A DNA stretch of 64,000 bases from JAJRXG01 sp038523965 (GTDB lineage: Bacteria > Bacteroidota > Bacteroidia > Chitinophagales > Saprospiraceae). This document shows, in pieces, positions 43,256-51,783 of this stretch. Where the stretch lies: assembly GCA_038523965.1 (NCBI GenBank), contig JBCBIX010000003.1, forward strand, positions 1 to 64,000, written 5' to 3'. The notes under the pieces were generated by a model, which was given only the letters and a program-made list of their open reading frames with translations, was not told where the DNA came from and made no database searches. Within the stretch, counting starts at the first letter, position 1, and each line of letters opens with the position of its first letter. The translations under genes and the position numbers were made by a program.

Positions 43256-43263
43256 CAGAAGTA
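43256..43263 (-). promoter_or_regulatory. Candidate -7 element for the reductase/flavin-protein pair
   Basis: The minus strand reads TACTTCTG, one mismatch from TAnnTTTG, 31 nt before the ATG at 43224. Confidence 0.3.
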
Positions 43264-43311
43264 GGCAAGTTATCAGTAACAATAAAATGGAAGAAGGAGA
43301 ATATTAGCGCC

Positions 43312-44658
43312 TTAGAGCTTGAACTTGACTCCTGCCCCGATACTAATCGTATTAACACGATTTGCTAATTCATTGATTTCCGCCCCAAACGACTGCTGGA
43401 ACTGTGGTTGAACATACCATGAGATACCATTGGCAAATGTAGAACTGACTCCTACGCCCCAGACACCAGACATGTAGAAGTTATCGGCTAAACCTCCGCC
43501 ATTGGCAAAACCTTTAGGTGGGTTAGCTAAGTCAATAACATCTACACCAGGTGCCGAGGAAGGCCGCGCGTTAGGCTGGATGCTGCGTTGGACAGCATAG
43601 GAAGTCTCCATTAGCACATTAGCATTGATCCCACCATAGAGATAGAATGACGTCTTTTGCTTTGGCGCGAGATATATCCTGGCGTTCAGTGGTATATGCA
43701 TCTGCTTAAAATTCACCTCATCCAGGGATGATCGTAGAAAGGAGTTCGCACTCGCCTTTTTATACTGTGTGAGTCGACCAGGTGCAAATGACTTTTCTGC
43801 GTAGCCAATTCCAGCATTCAATTCAATTAGCCCTTTGCGATATCCTAACAGGATTTGGACAGTATGACCTCCAGAGCCCGAGATCTGATTACGCAGCTGC
43901 CCGAGGCTGATGTCGCTGTTTATGAGATTCGCATCGAATGATTGGTCCATGCCTATATGCCATCCATTAGTAGCGTTCCATCGATCCGAATTATCAGGAG
44001 TAATAGGATGAACCTCTGGACCACGGCTACTTATCTCTACTGCTAAAGGTTCCGTCTGGATAAGTTCTATCGGTAGAATCTCAATCAAAGGATCTTTGAG
44101 AGGTGCCAGACGTTGCGAGGCTAACGAAATCAGATCAGAAGATGCACTATGGCTCAACTCTTTCCTGATATTGATGGACGTTGCCTGGACATCAGAGAGA
44201 ACTACTGGAGAAAGAACTCTCTCGTTGCTAATAGGCAAAACATCGAGTGAAGCAATCTCTGTGAGATGTGCCACAGCTGGCAAGGTCTGCTCCACTTGTG
44301 CCATGAAGTTCTCCTCTAATTCAACTTGAGGCAGGGTATAGCTCCGATAGTTGAGTAGAGTGAACAGCAGCAGTGACATCACCGCCATTTCTAAAATTTT
44401 GCTGGTGATCACTTTCTCTCTTCTGCTTTTGAAAAGGTCAATCTGGTCAGCGAAAATCTCCCAGTGCTTTTCAGCACCTGTAGCTTGAAATGGCTCTATT
44501 CGTTCGCGTACTCGCCTGTCAAACGACTCGTCCGACTTGGCTTGTGTCAACTCCTCATCAATACGCTCACTGAGACGATCCCATGTCGACGGGTCGTATG
44601 TCGCCTCTTGTTCCTGCAGAAGTCGCTTTAGCTGATCATCCCACTGCTCATCGGTCAT
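43312..44658 (-). CDS. Anti-sigma-like cytoplasmic domain fused to an outer-membrane-type beta-barrel
   Basis: The 448-residue protein has three parts. Residues 1-82 are hydrophilic and helical with repeated WDRLSERI / HWEIFADQI motifs. A single membrane segment follows (about 87-104). Then comes a long linker, and from about 230 a beta-strand-rich region (HTVQILLGYRKGLIELNAGIGYAEK, TSFYLYGGINANVLMETSY, ISWYVQPQFQQSFG) ending in KFKL like an outer-membrane barrel. The gene directly follows an ECF sigma factor with an 11-nt overlap, so the N-terminal part probably binds that sigma factor. A protein with both an inner-membrane helix and an outer-membrane-like barrel is topologically odd. Confidence 0.72.
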   Translation of the reverse strand: MTDEQWDDQLKRLLQEQEATYDPSTWDRLSERIDEELTQAKSDESFDRRVRERIEPFQATGAEKHWEIFADQIDLFKSRREKVITSKILEMAVMSLLLFTLLNYRSYTLPQVELEENFMAQVEQTLPAVAHLTEIASLDVLPISNERVLSPVVLSDVQATSINIRKELSHSASSDLISLASQRLAPLKDPLIEILPIELIQTEPLAVEISSRGPEVHPITPDNSDRWNATNGWHIGMDQSFDANLINSDISLGQLRNQISGSGGHTVQILLGYRKGLIELNAGIGYAEKSFAPGRLTQYKKASANSFLRSSLDEVNFKQMHIPLNARIYLAPKQKTSFYLYGGINANVLMETSYAVQRSIQPNARPSSAPGVDVIDLANPPKGFANGGGLADNFYMSGVWGVGVSSTFANGISWYVQPQFQQSFGAEINELANRVNTISIGAGVKFKL

Positions 44659-45208
44659 ACTCGGTACCCTTAGCCTTCAACAATGTTCTTAGTTTACTAC
44701 GAGCTTTAACGAGATTCGACCTCGAAGTGCTCTCCGAAATGCCCAATTGTTCTGCAATTTCTCTGTGCGAGTAGCCTTCGATCACATAGAGATTGAAAAT
44801 CGAGCGATAGGACGGTGAGAGTTGATTAAGACACTGGATGATCTCTTCGGCGGCTAAAAAGTTGAGCGCATTGGGGTCAGTACTCTTGACACTGTAAGCG
44901 GTATCGAGGTCTTCCGTGCGACGACGAACTCGTCTTCGGTAGAAATCAATGGCCGTATTGACCATGATACGCTTAATCCAAGCAGTAAGTGACGTACCAA
45001 GTTGGTACTTATGAATGTGGCGGAACACCTTGATGAAGCCTTCGTGGAGAATATCCAGAGCATCTTCATCATTGTTTGAGTATCGCATGCAGACTGGCAT
45101 CATCATCGGATAGTAATCCTTGTACAATAACTCCTGGGCCCAGCGCTCTTGTCGAACACAGGCAGGCAAGTAATCTTGCTCTTTGTCCAGGCGATATACC
45201 AAGTCCAT
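44648..45208 (-). CDS. ECF-type RNA polymerase sigma factor
   Basis: The 186-residue sigma-70 relative has region 2 (about 24-95, with NNDEDALDILHEGFIKVFRHIHKY and TAWIKRIMVNTAIDFYRR) and region 4 (about 125-180, with LSPSYRSIFNLYVIEGYSHREIAEQLGISESTSRSNLVKARSKL). Region 3 is missing, as in ECF factors. The overlapping downstream gene encodes its likely anti-sigma partner. The 123-nt upstream gap holds an ACCCTA/TAGGGT palindrome that could belong to an autoregulated promoter. The target regulon is unknown. Confidence 0.93.
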   Translation of the reverse strand: MDLVYRLDKEQDYLPACVRQERWAQELLYKDYYPMMMPVCMRYSNNDEDALDILHEGFIKVFRHIHKYQLGTSLTAWIKRIMVNTAIDFYRRRVRRRTEDLDTAYSVKSTDPNALNFLAAEEIIQCLNQLSPSYRSIFNLYVIEGYSHREIAEQLGISESTSRSNLVKARSKLRTLLKAKGTEYDR

Positions 45209-45307
45209 ACCAACAATGTAGGGATAAGCAGACCGCCAATCAACTGAGGTCTGTTCTTTTTAACGGCTCTTTAAACTCGTCAGATGCGATCTGAACCTAT
45301 TCCTATC

Positions 45308-45321
45308 ACCCTATTTAGGGT
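45308..45321. repeat. Palindrome between the ECF sigma gene and DUF4230
   Basis: ACCCTA-TT-TAGGGT is a 6-bp inverted repeat with a 2-nt centre, too tight for an RNA hairpin but suitable as a protein-binding site. It lies 100 nt upstream of the sigma factor start and 11 nt beyond the end of the DUF4230 gene. Confidence 0.3.
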
Positions 45322-45331
45322 TGAGGAAGCT

Positions 45332-45925
45332 CTAACCTAACGGACGATCAGAACGATCGATTAACTCCCAGCCGGCACCTTGTAGCGCCATTGAGAGCAG
45401 GTCAAACAGCTCCACTCGCTGCTGTTCAGCAATGCGCATTAGATCGCTCTCAACAGCCTTCTTAGCGATGAATTCCTTCGCCTCAGCACCCATCTCAGTG
45501 ATATCTTGATTGGTGATCACATTAAAGAGACCACTTTCAAGATTATAATAGTCGATATCATGGTCGATACTGAGAATCTCAGGAGCAGGCATGTGGATTA
45601 CAGCTATGGTTTTCGCCGTCTCATCAATATTCAGTTGTACCTCTTCAAAGTCGTATCCCACTGCAACGGTGGCATTAATACGTATGAGCGCCTTCTTTTG
45701 AAACGGCCAGATGTCCGCACCATAATGATTCTTGTAGTTGTAGATCTCTGAGAAACTTCCTTCGACAGTAGTCAACTTGACCACTCGTTCAATCTTGTCC
45801 AATAAGACTGTCGAGGACACCTCAGTTCGAGAAGACAAAAAGTCAAATGGGCCGAACAAACGAACAGTAACCAGCGTCGCCAGGGCAATCAGGACTGCAA
45901 AAAGGAGATACTTAAGCATTTTCAT
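45332..45925 (-). CDS. DUF4230-domain membrane-anchored protein
   Basis: The 197-residue protein has an N-terminal membrane anchor (about 4-22) and then the DUF4230 pattern: VVKLTTVEGSFSEIYNYKNH, a middle KKALIRINATVAVGYDFEEVQLNID, and IAVIHMPAPEILSIDHDIDYY. The C-terminus has an amphipathic helix with AEQQRVELFDLL. The family is common in Bacteroidota and Firmicutes and has no assigned function. It is divergently transcribed from the coiled-coil ATPase operon, with an inverted repeat in the shared 126-nt gap. Confidence 0.85.
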   Translation of the reverse strand: MKMLKYLLFAVLIALATLVTVRLFGPFDFLSSRTEVSSTVLLDKIERVVKLTTVEGSFSEIYNYKNHYGADIWPFQKKALIRINATVAVGYDFEEVQLNIDETAKTIAVIHMPAPEILSIDHDIDYYNLESGLFNVITNQDITEMGAEAKEFIAKKAVESDLMRIAEQQRVELFDLLSMALQGAGWELIDRSDRPLG

Positions 45926-45932
45926 GTATGCC

Positions 45933-45947
45933 TATAACACAGTTATA
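45933..45947. repeat. Inverted repeat in the DUF4230/ATPase divergent gap
   Basis: TATAAC-ACA-GTTATA is a 6-bp inverted repeat starting 8 nt upstream of the DUF4230 ATG, well placed for an operator on that gene and possibly on the ATPase operon. Confidence 0.3.
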
Positions 45948-45989
45948 ACCGTCCAAAGTGCCACAGCATGAGGTGTTAGAGGATTAACT

Positions 45990-46017
45990 TTTGATCAAGG
46001 CAGCGAACCTTATTTTG
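45990..46017 (+). promoter_or_regulatory. Candidate promoter of the ATPase/MscS-like/antiporter operon
   Basis: TTTG (45990-45993) is followed after 17 nt by TATTTTG (46011-46017), close to the TTTG/TAnnTTTG promoter of Bacteroidota but one base short in the -7 element. The ATG follows at 46052. Confidence 0.35.
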
Positions 46018-46051
46018 CGACCTGAACAAGAACTCCATAAGTCAATCCTCT

Positions 46052-48412
46052 ATGCTGGACACACTCATCGAATCAAATAGACTTCGCATCGATGAGCTGG
46101 GGCATCCCTCAGTGTTTCAGACAACTAAGGATTTGGCCTCATACATAACCGAAATTGTTCAGCAAATCTTGGCCATCCAAGACCACCATGTAAACCTGCT
46201 CTCCGAGCATCAAGAGCCAGAACTTCGAGCCTCGAGCTACGCCATATTATTTGATTGGATGGTTGTCGCCCGAGACTATGCGCTACTCTGGCGAGATGTC
46301 ACATTCGAATACCAAAAGGCCTACTTGCTTCACCGTCATACTCATGCCGATCCCTCTTTGCTCCAGGACCTTCACGAAGCAACAAGGTCCAGACTACATG
46401 AAGCGACAGACGACCTACGTGAGAGATACCAACTATCGGCAGGTTACACCCTGAATGGTCGAAACAGCATATCTACGTATGATCAGTGGGAGGATCTCAT
46501 CCGTCCCACGGACATCTATAAGTCACAACTCAACAGCATCAATAGTCAAGCCAAGGCGTTTGTCGAAGAGCTGGGACAACTCGATCAGGTAGGTCAGCAG
46601 CTCCAGGCGATCAAAGAAACGGTACAGGCTGAGATCCTATCACTTCATCGCGATCTTCAGAATCTTCTGGATACCACTCAAAAAGCAATGGATTTCATCG
46701 ATACAGATGACACATATCCTGGTAAAATCGAACAGCAACTACTCAGTCTCGAACAGGCCGCTCCCCAGTCTCGATCTATACAACAATACCAGGAGTCGAT
46801 CGACCAGCTCCTTGCTCCTATCAAGAGTATTGTAAGAGTACCAATAGCGACTCAGGGCGGACAAATCATCTATCGGGATATCAACTTTGGAAGACGTATC
46901 GGACAGTGGCTTGATAACGAGATCCAGCCAAACGTATATGAAATGGTGGAGATCGTAGATCAGGCCATAGGTTCGGCTAACATGGCACTCATCAATGTGA
47001 GGAACAGGGCTACCATCATAGAAGGAGATCAGAAGCTTCAGACTCTTGAGCAACTTAATTCCTTGTCACAGCCACTACGAGCACTTGAGCCCGCCATCCA
47101 ATCTTGGCAGACCAACCTCCAAGGGTTACGACAAACAATCGATCATCGAATAAATAAGGATCTGGACATCGGTACCGTCTATGATCGGCGGGAAGTCTTC
47201 CTCCCTGTGCCGTTACAACGTTCCATCACCCAGCTTCGTCTCGAGCAAAACGAAGTCCTGGTCCGTGTCAAGTCTTGGGTCCAGGATCAAACGAGTTACC
47301 TCAAAGAGCTGAAGGGTAGGTTGCTAAAGGAAGAGTCTCTAAGCAAGGCTGATAAAATCGTCCGATACACGAAGAGTCGCCAGATCACGACTAATCGACA
47401 TCACTACGATAGCATATTCAGGGCGCCGGGTTTTATCGGCGATTCATTCTGCGTAGGGCGCCAAAGTGAGCTCGATCGGATCGCGGACTCCATCTCCTCC
47501 TGGAATGCGGGATTCAGGGGGTCAGCGATCCTACATGGCATCAGGCACAGCGGGAAAACCCTACTCGGAGAGCTCATTTCGCATCGTTACTTCATCAGGA
47601 GTAGCATCTCGGTGAAACCTACAATACCTGTCAATATCGATGGGCGAAGAGAAGCATTCGGCTATGACCTGAATAAAGCGCTTCAATTCATCAAAAAACA
47701 TTCTCTGAATAAGCGCTATCTCGTCTGGATCGACGATATCGAATCCTGGGGAAGCGATGAGCATACGCTGGGCTACAACCTTCGTTCTCTGGTCCGATAT
47801 GTTGATGAGCTTTCAGGGAGATTATTCTTTTTGGTGAGTATCAACACATGGTCACGATCGCATTGGAATAATGTAGTAGCGCTGGATCAGGTATTCCAGA
47901 GCCAAATCGAATGTGGACCGATGAGTACTTCGGATGTGAGACAAGCTATCCTCATCCGTCATGGAGCGACACACAAGAAATTGGTGTCCGACACAGGTCA
48001 AGAGGTAACCTCTCCACAGTTCAGTAGGATGATACAACGCGTACATAGCATGGCGGGGGGTGTAATCGGCGATGCTCTCCACCTTTGGGCTAATGGGACC
48101 AACGGCCATGAAGAAGAGGATAAAGTGACATTCGAGAAGCCTGTATCGTATGGGCTACCCGATTTTCTAACTCCAGATCAGGCTATCTTACTGAGGAGCA
48201 TCTTATACCAACGGACCACCTCTGAGTATCGACTCAGCAAAGTCTTTGGCCCAGTTTTCAAAGAGCGCTACAGCGCTCTGGTACATCGGTTCCTACTTAC
48301 TGGTATCCTGGTACGACGTTTGGACGGTATGATCGAAATCGCGCCAGGCATAGTGAATGATATAGCACGACTTCTCTCGTCACATCAGTACATCGGAGAC
48401 ATCACGTTATGA
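46052..48412 (+). CDS. Coiled-coil AAA/STAND-like ATPase
   Basis: This 786-residue protein is not one I recognise as a named family. Residues 1 to about 440 are helical with long coiled-coil stretches and no membrane segment. An ATPase module follows: a VGRQSELDRI box (about 470-479), Walker A GIRHSGKT (496-503), Walker B YLVWIDDIE (556-564) and a sensor-like FFLVSINTWSRSHW. The last ~90 residues look like a winged helix (LTPDQAILLRSIL ... LLTGILVRRLDGMIEIA). The VGR box plus a C-terminal winged helix is typical of STAND/Orc-like signalling ATPases. It overlaps the MscS-like gene by 4 nt, so it probably controls or senses for the membrane proteins that follow. Confidence 0.75.
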   Translation: MLDTLIESNRLRIDELGHPSVFQTTKDLASYITEIVQQILAIQDHHVNLLSEHQEPELRASSYAILFDWMVVARDYALLWRDVTFEYQKAYLLHRHTHADPSLLQDLHEATRSRLHEATDDLRERYQLSAGYTLNGRNSISTYDQWEDLIRPTDIYKSQLNSINSQAKAFVEELGQLDQVGQQLQAIKETVQAEILSLHRDLQNLLDTTQKAMDFIDTDDTYPGKIEQQLLSLEQAAPQSRSIQQYQESIDQLLAPIKSIVRVPIATQGGQIIYRDINFGRRIGQWLDNEIQPNVYEMVEIVDQAIGSANMALINVRNRATIIEGDQKLQTLEQLNSLSQPLRALEPAIQSWQTNLQGLRQTIDHRINKDLDIGTVYDRREVFLPVPLQRSITQLRLEQNEVLVRVKSWVQDQTSYLKELKGRLLKEESLSKADKIVRYTKSRQITTNRHHYDSIFRAPGFIGDSFCVGRQSELDRIADSISSWNAGFRGSAILHGIRHSGKTLLGELISHRYFIRSSISVKPTIPVNIDGRREAFGYDLNKALQFIKKHSLNKRYLVWIDDIESWGSDEHTLGYNLRSLVRYVDELSGRLFFLVSINTWSRSHWNNVVALDQVFQSQIECGPMSTSDVRQAILIRHGATHKKLVSDTGQEVTSPQFSRMIQRVHSMAGGVIGDALHLWANGTNGHEEEDKVTFEKPVSYGLPDFLTPDQAILLRSILYQRTTSEYRLSKVFGPVFKERYSALVHRFLLTGILVRRLDGMIEIAPGIVNDIARLLSSHQYIGDITL

Positions 48413-49152
48413 TAGACACGCTCTTGCAGTATGAAGCTACATGGAGCCATCTACTTTTGGTTCTAATACTTCTTTTCGGCTTAGGTATACTGCTGCGTAT
48501 CGCGCATCGCGTCCTTAGATCGACAGACTACCTCCCTCGCTACACCAAGCGGTTGAGAGAAGCAATGCGCATCGTACTTATCGTATATGAGCCTGTGGCG
48601 TTGACGATCATGACTTCATTGTTTGTCTTAGTCAATCCAGTTCTACATGGCATTATCACCTTCATTATCTTGATCGGATCGATAGGCATCATTAGAAGCT
48701 ACCTCAGCGGTCGTGTTGTCCGGTGGGATGCTGACCTAAAGACGAGCATGCAGATTACAACTGATGACAAGGTCGGACTTATCTCTAATCTGGGACGGGT
48801 GGGCATCCGAATCAAAAATGAAAAAGGAGTCCAGTACGTGAGTTACCGTAAGCTAATGGACGACGGTTACATGTTGTCCTCAGGGGATTTTGGCGGACGA
48901 TATCATACCATATACATCAATACAGATGGATCTACTCAGACGCATGATAGGACGGTTTCCGAAATAGAAGAGCTCATATTGGCTTCACCATTCGTCGAGG
49001 CAGATCCTGCTACAGCAGTATCTCACGATGATGAGACTGGCATCAAACTGCGTGTTTTAGTTCGAGATCAGCAACATCTAACCCACTTTATGCGCTCACT
49101 GAGAGCAAAGAATTATGTCATTAGACCTCAATCCGAATCCATTTCGATATGA
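48409..49152 (+). CDS. MscS-like membrane protein
   Basis: The 247-residue protein has about three membrane segments (about 13-30, 51-70 and 75-96). A beta-rich soluble region follows (about 110-160: MQITTDDKVGLISNLGRVGIRIKNEKGVQYVSYRKLM) whose pattern resembles the beta domain of MscS channels. The remaining ~85 residues, with PFVEADPATAV and LRVLVRDQQHLTHFMRSLRAKNYVI, form a plausible alpha/beta C-terminal domain. The usual IPN motif of MscS is replaced by VSYRKLM, so gating by tension is not assured. It overlaps both neighbours by 4 nt (ATGA), which implies translational coupling. Confidence 0.7.
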   Translation: MIDTLLQYEATWSHLLLVLILLFGLGILLRIAHRVLRSTDYLPRYTKRLREAMRIVLIVYEPVALTIMTSLFVLVNPVLHGIITFIILIGSIGIIRSYLSGRVVRWDADLKTSMQITTDDKVGLISNLGRVGIRIKNEKGVQYVSYRKLMDDGYMLSSGDFGGRYHTIYINTDGSTQTHDRTVSEIEELILASPFVEADPATAVSHDDETGIKLRVLVRDQQHLTHFMRSLRAKNYVIRPQSESISI

Positions 49153-50435
49153 TCGCATTTGCTGTTGACTTATTCAGTTCTTACAATCTGATCATCGAAG
49201 CATCGGTGATCATCATCTTGTCTTTCTTCTTTGGAGAGTTGGCTCGCAAGACGAATATCCCTTCTGTCTTGATGCTCATCATCCTGGGCATGACGCTTAA
49301 AGTACTGGTAGATACCTTCAGTGATCACCAATTCAATTTCTTCCCGATCCTTGAGATTTTAGGAATTGTTGGACTGATTATGATCGTACTTGAAGCAGCA
49401 CTCGAGCTGGAACTGAAGCGCGAAAAGTTAGTCCCCATTAGCGTTGCCTTTGGCGTAGCACTTGTGGGACTTATGGCATCTACATGGATGGCGGCACTGG
49501 TTCTGGAGGAATTCATACCAGGCATGACAACCCAATCCGCTTGGATCTATGCTACCCCATTATCCATACTCTCCAGTGCTATCATCATCCCCAGTGTGAC
49601 GGGGTTGAAACATGACAAGAAGGAGTTTCATATCTATGAGAGCACCTTCTCTGATATTCTCGGCATCCTCCTGTTCTACTTTCTGTTAGGACAGATGGAC
49701 CCGGAGCATCCCACTGGTGCCGCTGGGTATGGCCTCAAGGTCCTCTTGACCATAGCCATCTCCTTGGTAGCGAGTTATGTCATTGTCTTTGTCTTTCAGA
49801 ATATCAAGACACACGTCAAGCTGTTCTTGCTGATCGCCGTACTGCTGTTACTATATGCCATAGGTAAGAAGATGCATCTCTCCTCTCTTATCATCATACT
49901 GGTATTCGGACTACTCATCGCTAACATGAAACTCTTTTTCAAAGGGCCGCTTGGTGAATGGCTGAACATGGAAAAGGCCAAGGACATCTACGAAGGCCTC
50001 CACGTTGTGACGATGGAAACCGCATTTGTCGTTAGGACCTTCTTTTTTGTTGTGTTTGGATTGACGATCAGTATTGCCTCACTGGCCAACTTTAGAGTGT
50101 TCGTTGTAAGTGCACTGATTCTGTTATCGATCTACTTGATTCGTTTTGCAATCCTTCGTCTGGCGATCGGCAAGGACATCATCCCACAGCTCTATGTAGC
50201 TCCCCGAGGACTGATCACGATCTTACTCTATTACAACATCCCTGAGGTGGCTGAGATCGAAGGATTTAATCCGGGCATTCTCCTCTTTATCATTATTGCA
50301 ACAAGTATTATCATGACAATCGCAATGGTCTATGACAAGCGCAAAAACAGTGCTGCCATACGTGAGGCCAACAGCATGTCAGTCGGTTACACCAAGTGGA
50401 AAGCTCCGGCCCTTCCTACCGATGGCAATTCTTAA
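49149..50435 (+). CDS. Cation:proton antiporter (CPA-type)
   Basis: The 428-residue protein has about 12-13 membrane helices in the pattern of monovalent cation:proton antiporters. Recognisable parts are FFFGELARKTNIPSVLMLIILGM (entry helices), IMIVLEAALELE (about 78-89), the unwound region LSILSSAIIIPSVTG, and the acidic helix with STFSDILGILLFY (about 165-177), where the conserved Asp would bind the ion. Near the end, APRGLITILLYY is also typical. Na+ or K+ specificity cannot be decided. It is the third gene of the operon and starts within the MscS-like gene. Confidence 0.88.
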   Translation: MIAFAVDLFSSYNLIIEASVIIILSFFFGELARKTNIPSVLMLIILGMTLKVLVDTFSDHQFNFFPILEILGIVGLIMIVLEAALELELKREKLVPISVAFGVALVGLMASTWMAALVLEEFIPGMTTQSAWIYATPLSILSSAIIIPSVTGLKHDKKEFHIYESTFSDILGILLFYFLLGQMDPEHPTGAAGYGLKVLLTIAISLVASYVIVFVFQNIKTHVKLFLLIAVLLLLYAIGKKMHLSSLIIILVFGLLIANMKLFFKGPLGEWLNMEKAKDIYEGLHVVTMETAFVVRTFFFVVFGLTISIASLANFRVFVVSALILLSIYLIRFAILRLAIGKDIIPQLYVAPRGLITILLYYNIPEVAEIEGFNPGILLFIIIATSIIMTIAMVYDKRKNSAAIREANSMSVGYTKWKAPALPTDGNS

Positions 50436-50450
50436 TACCATTGGTCACAG

Positions 50451-51029
50451 GTGAATTCTAACGATCACATCCAGCCTACATCCGAACAATATTGGCGTGA
50501 GTGGCTTGAGTCGAATCACACCATGGCAGAGAGCATCTGGTTAGTATTGGCCAAAAAGTCAGCAGGTCACATCCCTCTTCGAATCAATGACGCCATTGAT
50601 ACCGCACTATGCTTTGGTTGGATCGATAGCCTACCTAATAAAGTAGATGAATATCACTACAAGGTGAGGTTCAGTCCTCGTAATCCAAAGAGTAACTGGT
50701 CCAAGGTGAATAAGGACAAAATCACACGGTTGATCGCTGAAAATCGCATGCATGCATCTGGCATGGCCATGGTGGAGCTTGCCAAAAAGAATGGTACATG
50801 GACCGCTCTCGATGAAGTAGAAGCAGGTATTCTACCGAATGACCTTCGAGAAGAACTAAACACTTACACGCATGCGACCGAGCATTTCAATGGATTCCCC
50901 AGAAGCACACGTCGAGGGATCTTAGAGTGGATACACAGTGCCAAGCGTCCTGATACCCGACTACGGCGAATCCGTGAAACTGCTCGACTGGCACAGGAGA
51001 ACATACGCGCGAATCAGTACCGTAGATAG
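50451..51029 (+). CDS. YdeI/OmpD-associated family protein
   Basis: The 192-residue soluble protein matches the YdeI family (sometimes called bacteriocin-protection proteins): IWLVLAKKSAG near the start, CFGWIDSLPNKVDEYHYKVRFSPRNPKSNWSKVN (about 54-87), and a C-terminal Arg-rich helical tail with NGFPRSTRRGILEWIHSAKRPDTRLRRI. The biochemical role is unknown. The start is the GTG at 50451, 15 nt after the antiporter stop codon, so it may be read from the same transcript, although its function need not be linked. Confidence 0.85.
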   Translation: MNSNDHIQPTSEQYWREWLESNHTMAESIWLVLAKKSAGHIPLRINDAIDTALCFGWIDSLPNKVDEYHYKVRFSPRNPKSNWSKVNKDKITRLIAENRMHASGMAMVELAKKNGTWTALDEVEAGILPNDLREELNTYTHATEHFNGFPRSTRRGILEWIHSAKRPDTRLRRIRETARLAQENIRANQYRR

Positions 51030-51080
51030 GGATTTGGATGACAGTGGGGAACCCTTGTTCTTTGCACCCGCAGAGGGGAT

Positions 51081-51710
51081 ATGTACAGCATTAAAGAGAT
51101 CTATTACACCATACAGGGTGAAGGCCATCACACGGGACAGCCTGCCATATTTTGCAGATTCAGTGGATGTAATCTGTGGTCGGGTCTCGAGAAGGATAGG
51201 TCTACTGCCATCTGCCAGTTCTGCGATACTAACTTCTGGGGTACAGATGGCATTCATGGAGGGAAGTACGATGCGGCTGGCTTAGTGGACGAATGTGTTC
51301 GTCTCTGGTCTTCGGAACATGAAGATCAACCGTTCATCGTGTGTACAGGAGGAGAGCCGATGCTCCAGTTAGATCAAGAGCTTCTTGATTCATTCCACGC
51401 TTCAGGCTGCTATGTGGCGATCGAATCAAATGGCACGAAACCCATCCTTAAGGGGATCGATTGGGTTTGTATCAGCCCAAAAGCCAATGCCAAACTCGTC
51501 GTTGAATCTGGCGATGAATTAAAATTAGTCTATCCCCAAGATGGGATCTCGATCCGGGACTATGAGAATATGGACTTCTCACATTTCTCTTTGCAACCAC
51601 TGGATGACGCTTACCAACAGGACAACATTATGACTTGTATTGAGCTGTGCAAGGCCAATCCACTGTGGAAACTGAGCCTCCAGACTCACAAGTTGGTAGG
51701 AATGCCGTAA
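51081..51710 (+). CDS. queE: 7-Carboxy-7-deazaguanine synthase
   Basis: The 209-residue radical SAM enzyme converts 6-carboxytetrahydropterin to 7-carboxy-7-deazaguanine in the queuosine pathway. Its iron-sulfur cysteines Cys30, Cys45 and Cys48 form the CX14CX2C motif of the subgroup with an inserted loop, instead of the usual CX3CX2C. TIQGEGHHTGQPAIFCRFSGCNLW and CTGGEP (about 88-93) are conserved substrate and SAM elements. No other queuosine gene is in the window. It lies 51 nt after the YdeI-family gene. Confidence 0.94.
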   Translation: MYSIKEIYYTIQGEGHHTGQPAIFCRFSGCNLWSGLEKDRSTAICQFCDTNFWGTDGIHGGKYDAAGLVDECVRLWSSEHEDQPFIVCTGGEPMLQLDQELLDSFHASGCYVAIESNGTKPILKGIDWVCISPKANAKLVVESGDELKLVYPQDGISIRDYENMDFSHFSLQPLDDAYQQDNIMTCIELCKANPLWKLSLQTHKLVGMP

Positions 51711-51783
51711 TTCGTTATCAAGGAAGCCCGCGTTCTTTCCCATTCGAACGTTGTTCCTACCTATCTGCTACAACCTTCGACTT

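Noticed and set aside
43249..43258. GGCG-TG-CGCC hairpin upstream of the medium-chain reductase
   Set aside because: A 4-bp stem with a 2-nt loop and no U-tract is too small to be meaningful.
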